This document shows positions 6,999-12,114 of a DNA stretch of 12,114 nt, piece after piece. Source of the stretch: Deltaproteobacteria bacterium (GTDB lineage Bacteria; Desulfobacterota; Dissulfuribacteria; Dissulfuribacterales; UBA3076); assembly GCA_021159445.1 (NCBI GenBank), contig JAGGRV010000296.1, positions 1-12,114 on the forward strand. Direction: 5' to 3'. The position numbers and the translations under genes were made by a program. A model generated the notes under the pieces. The model made no database searches. It was not told the DNA's origin and saw nothing but the letters and a program-made list of their open reading frames with translations. Numbering within the stretch: position 1 is the first letter of the stretch; each line of letters opens with the position of its first letter.

Positions 6999-7918
6999 GG
7001 CACTTCTCCTTCAGACCCGGATGCCCCAATGCTGCCTAAGTATTCAGTAATCGTCTTCCATGCCTTTTCATTCCATTCTACCTCGAAGGGAGGAGGGGAA
7101 AGCCCGCATTGAGAACCTGACAGGATATCTCTTGCCAGTTCGGCACCTAAAATCCCGACTTTTTCATAATCTATATTAAAGGCCAGAACCGCCCCTATTT
7201 CCATGAAGAAGTGGTTATAGCCTACAACTGCAATTCCATGGAGCAGAGCGTCTTTAACCAGATGTGATAGTAATGCCATTGAAATTACAGTAGAATCAGG
7301 AATGAACAACAAAGTGTCAATATTCTGATATGCTGAGGAAAGGACCTTTGTGATCTCATGCCTCTTGTGAACCGGTAAAGGTATGACATTAACCCCAAGA
7401 TCAGAACCCTGTTTTTGCGCTTGCTCTATCCACTCCCTGTTTTCTACGGGATTGTAAAGGATTCCAATTTTTCTTCTGTCCCCGAGCCGTTCTTTTATTA
7501 GTTTTATCTGGTCCTTAATAGGTATCCTCAGATCCACTCCACATGGTTCAGGATCCGCCAAAAGTTTTTGCGGATCAAGGACCATGAGTGCTATTTTCTT
7601 ATCGTCAGGATTTAACGTTGACCAAACAAGGATGGATGCTTCTGGTCCTATGGCTATCAGCAGGTCATAGTATTTCTGGGTTAAATGATGACGTATGAGT
7701 TCCGGGTTTGAATTCAGATAATATATTGTTAAGGATTGGTGGAATCTGGAACGTAGTCCCTCAAGGGCCATTACATAAGGTCTGATCTGCGAAGAAACTA
7801 TTACTGCTATATCTGCATTGTTTTCCTCGGCATGGAGCGGGGCCAAAAATACTGACCACAGGAGAAATGCCAGGATAGTCCCTTTAATCTTTTTGGGAAC
7901 TATGGCATTTTTTTTCAT
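6995..7918 (-). CDS. Periplasmic substrate-binding protein of the PF04392-like (ABC_sub_bind) family
   Basis: The protein has 307 residues with a signal peptide: lysines up to residue 12, a hydrophobic core at 14-26 and likely cleavage after LHA at 28-30. There is no lipobox cysteine, so it should be soluble in the periplasm. The fold looks like a two-lobed binding protein of the ABC_sub_bind family: DIAVIVSSQIRPY at the first strand, YDLLIAIGPEAS near 84-95, RKIGILYNPVENREWI near 149-164, IDTLLFIPDS near 200-209 and GIAVVGYNHFFMEIGAV near 229-245. The ligand is unknown. No ABC permease or ATPase gene lies nearby. Instead the kinase gene overlaps its end by 4 bp, which suggests a role as a ligand-sensing partner of that kinase. 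Its ATG overlaps the methyltransferase stop by 4 bp and lacks a clear ribosome binding site, so it probably depends on translational coupling. Confidence 0.85.
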   Translation of the reverse strand: MKKNAIVPKKIKGTILAFLLWSVFLAPLHAEENNADIAVIVSSQIRPYVMALEGLRSRFHQSLTIYYLNSNPELIRHHLTQKYYDLLIAIGPEASILVWSTLNPDDKKIALMVLDPQKLLADPEPCGVDLRIPIKDQIKLIKERLGDRRKIGILYNPVENREWIEQAQKQGSDLGVNVIPLPVHKRHEITKVLSSAYQNIDTLLFIPDSTVISMALLSHLVKDALLHGIAVVGYNHFFMEIGAVLAFNIDYEKVGILGAELARDILSGSQCGLSPPPFEVEWNEKAWKTITEYLGSIGASGSEGEVP

Positions 7919-8700
7919 TGTTTAGGATATTTCTTATTATCAATGGCCCAAAGGATCTGTTGACAGAATCCCCGGATCATTTTCACTTCCCTGGATCTGA
8001 GTTCCTGTCTTCCCAAAAGTCGTCTCGCATTATCTACCCAATATTCCGGATTTTGAGGATTAGTCAATTCAACAGCCGAGAATGCCCCTTTCAAATGTTT
8101 ATACATGCCCTCAAGCTCCCATGTAGTGGCGAGCTTTGGATAGACTTTTTGCTTATGGCCTTTGGCTATGAATAATTCATAACATAATATCATAACACTT
8201 TGGGCTAAATTGATAGATGAAAAAGTTGTCGCAGGTATATTAACAAGAGACTGGCACAGTCGTAACTGGGAATTTGTAAGGCCGCAACTTTCTGAGCCAA
8301 ATAGGAGAGCAATACGATTTTTGGGGCCCAGATCAATCAGTTTTTCCGCTATATTACGTGGAGTATGAGTAGGTAAGCGTTGCCGGCCGATCCGGGCCGT
8401 AGTGCCCACGACATGCCGGAATGGGCCTAAGGCTTCCTCAAGATCGTCAAAAAGGAGCATTGTTTCTATTAGGTCGGCTGCCTCATGTGTGGCCATCTTA
8501 AGCATCTTTTCCAAATCAAGCCGATATGGGTGAACAACGATTAGCTGAGGAATACCCATGTTGCGACAGCATCGGGCAGCAGCCCCAATATTTTCCGAAT
8601 AGCGGGGTTCGTGAAGGATCACGCAGAAGTTATCTAAATCGGCTTTCATCACGGTGGGTTGCGGTAAAACGGACGTTGTAATCCCGTGAATGGATACCAT
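7915..8700 (-). CDS. trmJ: TrmJ-like RNA 2'-O-methyltransferase (SPOUT/TrmH superfamily)
   Basis: TrmJ uses S-adenosylmethionine to methylate the ribose 2'-OH of nucleotide 32 in the tRNA anticodon loop. Counting from this start, the three SPOUT motifs are visible: ENIGAAAR at 36-43, ALLFGSESCGL at 131-141 and SSINLAQSV at 161-169. They form the knotted SAM-binding fold. The C-terminal part (about 185-255), with NPQNPEYWVDNARRLLGR and the later RGFCQQILW, matches the tail that distinguishes TrmJ from other TrmH-like enzymes. The start is uncertain. A TTG at 8718 would overlap the toxin gene by 7 bp. The ATG at 8700 used here leaves 11 nt between stop and start. The ATG at 8649 fits the usual family N-terminus best. 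None has a good ribosome binding site. The gene follows the PIN toxin and overlaps the binding-protein gene by 4 bp. Confidence 0.87.
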   Translation of the reverse strand: MVSIHGITTSVLPQPTVMKADLDNFCVILHEPRYSENIGAAARCCRNMGIPQLIVVHPYRLDLEKMLKMATHEAADLIETMLLFDDLEEALGPFRHVVGTTARIGRQRLPTHTPRNIAEKLIDLGPKNRIALLFGSESCGLTNSQLRLCQSLVNIPATTFSSINLAQSVMILCYELFIAKGHKQKVYPKLATTWELEGMYKHLKGAFSAVELTNPQNPEYWVDNARRLLGRQELRSREVKMIRGFCQQILWAIDNKKYPKQ

Positions 8701-8711
8701 TTTTTTAATGG

Positions 8712-9110
8712 TTACCAAAAACTTCGAACATTTTTATAAGCAAGAATTTTTTCATCTTTTGTCAATATCGTGGCATTTTCTTCCCTTGCCGTTGCTACAA
8801 TAATTTGGTCAGCCGGATCATTATGGAAAGGTTGTGGTAGCACAGTTGAGCGGTATGATAAAACTGGAGAGAGAGGGACTAACCTGAGTTTTGGCATATC
8901 AAGAGCAGTATTTATCCAATCCTCTGGATCACACAAAATTCCCACTCTCTTTTTTTCAAGGAGTTTGCTGAATTCCCATGGAGAAATTGCGGACAATAAT
9001 ATCTCATCATACATCTCAGCATTGCCAATTAACCCTTTAACCCTTTGTGATAATTTCTGTGGGTTCATGTTCCACCAGATCCAGGTATGTGTATCAAGCA
9101 GATATATCAT
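8712..9110 (-). CDS. PIN-domain toxin (VapC-like ribonuclease) of a type II toxin-antitoxin pair
   Basis: The protein has 132 residues, normal for a single PIN domain. The acidic residues expected at the Mg-dependent RNase site are all there: D6 in LLDTHTW, E46 in SPWEFSKL, D98 and D101 in NDPADQIIVATA, and D119 in LTKDEKI. The toxin is therefore predicted to be catalytically intact. PIN toxins of this class cut RNA, often the anticodon region of specific tRNAs; the target here is unknown. I chose the ATG at 9110 because it gives the classic ATGA overlap with the antitoxin stop and begins exactly at the first PIN strand. A GTG at 9125 would add five residues. The antitoxin gene precedes it, and the TrmJ-like methyltransferase gene follows within a few bases. 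Confidence 0.93.
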   Translation of the reverse strand: MIYLLDTHTWIWWNMNPQKLSQRVKGLIGNAEMYDEILLSAISPWEFSKLLEKKRVGILCDPEDWINTALDMPKLRLVPLSPVLSYRSTVLPQPFHNDPADQIIVATAREENATILTKDEKILAYKNVRSFW

Positions 9111-9340
9111 TTGCAGGCATCCCACATTTCCTCACCCAATGGTGAAATTACATCTTTTTCAAAAACAAGGGTGTCAGAAAGTCTGCCCGACTTGGGGTTT
9201 ATATCAGAAGTCCGATAAGGTGTTATTTGGGCTAATGGCTTACCTCGCTTAGTTATGATAATTATTTCCTGTGTTTTGGCAACTTGGTCCAAAATTTTCA
9301 AGGCATGTGATTTAAATTGGCTTATTCCCATGGTTTTCAT
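9107..9340 (-). CDS. Phd/YefM-family antitoxin
   Basis: This 77-residue protein partners the PIN toxin. Residues 1-43 show the Phd/YefM DNA-binding fold: MKTMGISQFKSHALKILDQV, then IIIITKRGKPLAQITP at 26-41. The C-terminal tail (about 55-77, VFEKDVISPLGEEMWDA) is the type of segment that wraps around and blocks the toxin active site. Such antitoxins usually repress their own operon, alone and with the toxin. The ATG at 9340 has an ideal AGGAGG at 9348-9353 with 7-nt spacing. The upstream extension to 9376 would run through that ribosome binding site and is rejected. Its TGA overlaps the toxin ATG by 4 bp. Confidence 0.93.
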   Translation of the reverse strand: MKTMGISQFKSHALKILDQVAKTQEIIIITKRGKPLAQITPYRTSDINPKSGRLSDTLVFEKDVISPLGEEMWDACK

Positions 9341-9365
9341 ATGGACGCCTCCTTTTATAAAGACA

Positions 9366-9394
9366 AAAGTAGTCAATTCAAATAGTCAAGTCAA
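9366..9394 (-). promoter_or_regulatory. Candidate promoter and operator of the toxin-antitoxin operon
   Basis: On the minus strand TTGACT (9394-9389) lies 17 bp from TACTTT (9371-9366), which would start transcription near 9359, just ahead of the antitoxin ribosome binding site. The -35 match is 5 of 6; the -10 match is weak (3 of 6). The same stretch holds two exact TAGTCAA copies (plus strand 9370-9376 and 9383-9389) 13 bp apart, with a further overlapping AGTCAA at 9389-9394. These direct repeats across the promoter are a plausible binding site for the Phd-like antitoxin. Confidence 0.4.
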
Positions 9395-9446
9395 GGACAA
9401 AAAGGGAACTTTAGACGGCAAAATAATATATTTGATGATTACGCTG

Positions 9447-9466
9447 AAAAAAGTCTATTTCGAGAC
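9447..9466 (-). terminator. Weak candidate terminator after recR
   Basis: Just downstream of the recR stop, on the minus strand, GTCT/AGAC forms a 4-bp stem with a 6-nt loop, followed at once by six T residues. The stem is short, so termination may be partial. It lies between the recR stop and the candidate toxin-antitoxin promoter, where a boundary between the two transcription units would be expected. Confidence 0.3.
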
Positions 9467-9472
9467 GGCGGC

Positions 9473-10075
9473 TCAAAAACTGGTTCGGGCTTCCAGGGCT
9501 TTTTGCAATGTCATTTTATCTGCGTATTTTAGATCCATGCCCATAGGTATGCCGCAGGCAATCCGCGCAACTTGTACGCCGCATTTTTTCAGGCTTTCAG
9601 CCAGAAATGCTGAAGTAGCATCTCCAGCAACAGTGCTGCTCGTTGCAAGTATTACCTCTTTTATATCTTCTTTTTGTATGCGTTCGAGGAGTTGCCCAAT
9701 TTTAAGCTGATCCGGTCCGATCCCTTCCATGGGTGCGAGGACCCCGTGCAGCACATGGTAGCGCCCTCTGAAGGCCCCTGCCTTTTCCAGGGCCAGCAAA
9801 TCTCCAGGATCTTCCACTACACAGACCACAGAGGTATCCCTTTTGGAGTCAACACAAACAGGGCATGGGTCCTGCTCAGAAAAAGTAAAACAAATGGAGC
9901 ATAATCCTATCTTGTCGTGAAGTCCTGCGATGGACTTCACCAACTCCTGGGCTTGGGCCTTTGGCCACCTCAGTATCTGAAGGGCAAAGCGTGTGGCAGT
10001 CTTTTCACCGACTCCTGGAAGCCTTTCCAGGTTCTTAATAAGCCTGCTAAGGGCAGGTGGAAAAGCAGAGGACAT
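9473..10075 (-). CDS. recR: Recombination mediator protein RecR
   Basis: RecR works with RecO (and RecF) to load RecA on SSB-coated single-stranded gaps during recombinational repair. The 200-residue length is standard. Domains in order: a helix-hairpin-helix with LPGVGEKTATRF at 19-30; a four-cysteine zinc finger with C59, C62, C71 and C74; a Toprim domain starting VVCVVEDPGDLLALEKAG at 83-100; and the C-terminal IPMGMDLKYAD segment at 176-186. The usually well-conserved NPTVEGEAT stretch reads SSTVAGDAT at 146-154, a mild deviation. The ATG starts 3 nt after the ybaB stop (TAA, TAA, ATG in a row) with a modest GGGGA upstream. The dnaX-ybaB-recR order is the widely conserved one, so co-transcription is likely. 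Confidence 0.96.
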   Translation of the reverse strand: MSSAFPPALSRLIKNLERLPGVGEKTATRFALQILRWPKAQAQELVKSIAGLHDKIGLCSICFTFSEQDPCPVCVDSKRDTSVVCVVEDPGDLLALEKAGAFRGRYHVLHGVLAPMEGIGPDQLKIGQLLERIQKEDIKEVILATSSTVAGDATSAFLAESLKKCGVQVARIACGIPMGMDLKYADKMTLQKALEARTSF

Positions 10076-10078
10076 TTA

Positions 10079-10390
10079 TTACATCCCCGGCAACTTGAGG
10101 CCGCCTGTCAGCTTTGCCATTTCTCCTTCTACCATCTCTTTGGAGCGGGTCAGTGCCTCATTTACCGCTGCCACTACAAGATCCTGCAACATTTCTACAT
10201 CTTCAGGGTCCACAACTTCTTTTTCAATGGTTATTGATACTATTTCCGGCTTTCCGTTAGCAACGGTCTTAACCATTCCGCCTCCTACAGAGGCCTCTAT
10301 CTCCTTTGTGGCCAGCTCACTCTGGAGTTGTCCTATCTTGGCCTGGAGGCGTTGAGCCTGCCTCATCATTTCCTTCATGTTTGGCTGCAT
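10079..10390 (-). CDS. ybaB: YbaB/EbfC nucleoid-associated DNA-binding protein
   Basis: This 103-residue protein belongs to the YbaB/EbfC family: small dimeric proteins that bind DNA and coat the nucleoid. The typical layout is visible: an N-terminal helix rich in M, Q and K (MKEMMRQAQRLQAKI), then the central strands with VGGGMVKTVANGKPEIVSI at 35-53, then the helix around DPEDVEMLQDLVVAAVNEAL, and a Gly/Leu-rich tail. The ATG has AAGGAG upstream at a normal distance. It lies 18 nt after dnaX and 3 nt before recR, the usual replication/repair neighbourhood. Confidence 0.95.
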   Translation of the reverse strand: MQPNMKEMMRQAQRLQAKIGQLQSELATKEIEASVGGGMVKTVANGKPEIVSITIEKEVVDPEDVEMLQDLVVAAVNEALTRSKEMVEGEMAKLTGGLKLPGM

Positions 10391-10408
10391 TATATAACTC
10401 CTTTTAGA

Positions 10409-12034
10409 TCACTTCTGTCCTCTATTGGAAAAAACTCTCACGTCGGAAATCCGCGCATGAAAGACTTTGACGGCCTCCTGGACCAGGGAGGATTGAATTA
10501 GTTCATCCCGTAAACTAAAAGTTTTCCCAGCCCCTCCGGCGTCACCATTGTTTGCAACACAGGTCTCTTCTACTACGACATCGATTGTGCGGCCGAAAAA
10601 CTTTTTCGTCAGCTCTCTCAGCCGTTGCTGATGGTCCACTTCGCAGAGCATGTCATGCTGCATACCTGACCCGCACTTGAGTTGGACATGATCCCCGTTG
10701 TTCTTTGTCTCTATCCCCTCGCAACAGGCCAGTAGCGACCCAAGAACGGGATGTTGTTCTTTAACAAAATTTACAAAATCAGTCCATATCTCCGGGCTGC
10801 ATTCTTTGGCCATCTGGGTAACAGAATCGTTTTCAGGGGCTGCGCTTTTTTCATCCTGAGGTTCTTCAGAAAAATTCTCTTTCCCGATTCGTGTTGAGGA
10901 TAGAAGCTTATCTACTTTTCCCAGGAGGTCATCTATCCCCACAACCTCTTTCATACTACACAGGCGGATCACCAGCATTTCAATGGAGAGCTTGGGAGTG
11001 GTGCTCCTGTATATTGCCTCCTGCCCCTTCATTAAGGCGTCTAGCACCTGGAAAAGGCTATGGGCAGGATACTTTGAAATGACAGAAGAAAACTCATCTA
11101 CATCTTCCCTGCTCAAGTCCATCAAAGTCACCGCCCTCTCCAGACCAAGGTTTTTCAGCACCACAAGGTTTCTGAAAAAAACTACCAAGTCTGTAGTGAA
11201 TTTCTGAATGTTTCCCCCAAAGCTGTAAACATCGTCAATAAGCCTGAGGGCCTTGGCTACATCACTTTCAAGGATAGCAACGGCAAGCTCCTTGAGCACC
11301 TGGGTCCCAACAATACCCAGAACATCACAAACCTCTTTTAATGAAGTCGCACCATAAGCAGCCACCTGGTCAAGAAGGCTCAGGCTGTCCCTTACACTGC
11401 CCTCGGCCTCTCTTGCCAATAAAAGCATTGCATCCTGCTGGAGGCCCATGCCCTCCGCCTGGACTATTTTGCCCAGGTGATCTGCCAACTCCGCAGTACC
11501 CAGTCTGCGGAATTCATAATGCTGACACCTCGAATGTATGGTGGCTGGGACCTTCTCGGGTTCAGTGGTTGCAAATATGAAGTACACATGGGAAGGGGGC
11601 TCCTCCAAGGTCTTTAAAAGGGCATTAAAGGCTTCCTTGGTCAGCATGTGTACTTCGTCAATGATATAGATCCTGTGCCTGCAACGAGTTGGAAGAAACT
11701 GTATATTTTCCCTCAGTTGACGTATCTCATCAATACCACGGTTAGAAGCCCCGTCTATTTCCTGTACGTCAATAGAAGATCCGGCAGTTATTTCCCTGCA
11801 CACTCCACACTTATTACATGGATCAGGGGCTGGACCGGACTCACAATTCACGGCCTTTGCCAGTATCCTGGCCACAGAAGTCTTGCCGACCCCTCTGGAC
11901 CCGCTGAAGAGCAGAGCATGGGCAAGACAGTCGTTTCTTAGTGCATTTTGAAAGGTCTTGGTTACGTGTGCCTGGCCAATTACATCTTCAAATGTCTGAG
12001 GGCGCCATTTTCTGGCAAGGACTAAATAGGACAT
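10409..12034 (-). CDS. dnaX: DNA polymerase III subunit gamma/tau
   Basis: DnaX is the motor subunit of the clamp loader that opens the beta clamp and ties the replicase together. The protein has 541 residues. The AAA+ domain shows Walker A GSRGVGKT at 45-52, the four-cysteine zinc site C64, C73, C76 and C79, Walker B IIDEVH at 124-129, sensor-1 ATTEPEK at 155-161 and the arginine-finger segment IHSRCQ at 166-171. The oligomerisation domain runs to about 365. A low-complexity acidic linker (about 380-412) is followed by a tau-type C-terminal region that ends near SNRGQK. The ATG has only a weak AGG upstream. The start lies 11 bp from the heptad-repeat arm, so the promoter is probably in or beyond that repeat. 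A run of six A residues at codons 395-397 could allow a short gamma form. Confidence 0.97.
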   Translation of the reverse strand: MSYLVLARKWRPQTFEDVIGQAHVTKTFQNALRNDCLAHALLFSGSRGVGKTSVARILAKAVNCESGPAPDPCNKCGVCREITAGSSIDVQEIDGASNRGIDEIRQLRENIQFLPTRCRHRIYIIDEVHMLTKEAFNALLKTLEEPPSHVYFIFATTEPEKVPATIHSRCQHYEFRRLGTAELADHLGKIVQAEGMGLQQDAMLLLAREAEGSVRDSLSLLDQVAAYGATSLKEVCDVLGIVGTQVLKELAVAILESDVAKALRLIDDVYSFGGNIQKFTTDLVVFFRNLVVLKNLGLERAVTLMDLSREDVDEFSSVISKYPAHSLFQVLDALMKGQEAIYRSTTPKLSIEMLVIRLCSMKEVVGIDDLLGKVDKLLSSTRIGKENFSEEPQDEKSAAPENDSVTQMAKECSPEIWTDFVNFVKEQHPVLGSLLACCEGIETKNNGDHVQLKCGSGMQHDMLCEVDHQQRLRELTKKFFGRTIDVVVEETCVANNGDAGGAGKTFSLRDELIQSSLVQEAVKVFHARISDVRVFSNRGQK

Positions 12035-12045
12035 AAATTAAGCCT

Positions 12046-12096
12046 AAATTGAGCTATTAGCCTTTAGCAGTTAGCTATTAGTTTAATGATTATCAG
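12046..12096. repeat. Heptad-repeat arm upstream of dnaX
   Basis: The AAATTGAGC lead (12046-12054) is followed by 7-bp units with a TTAG core: TATTAGC, CTTTAGC, AGTTAGC and TATTAGT (12055-12082), then TTAATGATTA and CAGG. It begins like the left arm of the 5516-5621 element and continues like its right arm, including the same TTAATGATTA exit sequence. A second, inverted arm would be expected just outside the window. The last 18 bases of the window hold no further feature I can name. Confidence 0.65.
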
Positions 12097-12114
12097 GCTG
12101 CCCGCCCTGACAAG

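Noticed and set aside
9354..9359. TATAAA on the minus strand as -10 element of the toxin-antitoxin operon
   Set aside because: Transcription would begin inside or past the AGGAGG ribosome binding site of the antitoxin, which would remove it from the message. The upstream TTGACT/TACTTT pair leaves the site intact.

Overview
This window looks like chromosomal DNA of a Gram-negative bacterium with moderate GC content. The outer-membrane TonB-dependent receptor, the periplasmic binding protein and the NtrC-type sigma-54 activator point to a diderm. The family II (manganese) pyrophosphatase, the TrmJ-type methyltransferase and the intergenic heptad repeats would fit a Desulfobacterota/deltaproteobacterial sulfate-reducer relative. 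That placement is an inference from gene content, not a database match.

Layout. Bases 1-404 are AT-rich with no confident gene; they hold two small hairpins and a good sigma-70-like promoter for ppaC. ppaC (405-1331, +) ends in a textbook intrinsic terminator. Bases 1384-1607 are a repeat-rich intergenic stretch, followed by a small TPR protein gene (1608-2048, +). Everything after that is on the minus strand and is read here from right to left. A housekeeping replication/repair set, dnaX (12034-10409), ybaB (10390-10079) and recR (10075-9473), ends in a weak candidate terminator. Next comes a tightly packed chain: Phd/YefM-like antitoxin (9340-9107), PIN-domain toxin (9110-8712), TrmJ-like RNA methyltransferase (8700-7915), PF04392-like periplasmic binding protein (7918-6995), sensor histidine kinase (6998-5619), sigma-54 response regulator (5478-4120) and TonB-dependent receptor (4123-2051). 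The receptor converges on the TPR gene with only 2 bp between the stop codons.

How the genes may work together. Four junctions in the minus-strand chain are 4-bp start/stop overlaps: antitoxin-toxin, methyltransferase-binding protein, binding protein-kinase and regulator-receptor. The last four genes read as a signalling and uptake unit. A soluble periplasmic binding protein without ABC permease or ATPase partners could feed a kinase that has a periplasmic domain. The kinase would phosphorylate an intact GAFTGA-type sigma-54 activator, and the unit ends with an outer-membrane TonB receptor. The head of the chain is a type II toxin-antitoxin pair followed by an enzyme of the family that methylates position 32 of the tRNA anticodon loop. 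The link between the PIN toxin and the tRNA methyltransferase, and between both and the signalling genes, is a hypothesis based on gene order.

A degenerate 7-bp repeat (NNTTAGC) is present twice: as an inverted pair between the kinase and regulator genes, where one arm reaches into the kinase stop codon, and as a single arm just upstream of dnaX. No tRNA, rRNA, CRISPR array, insertion sequence or prophage gene was recognised.
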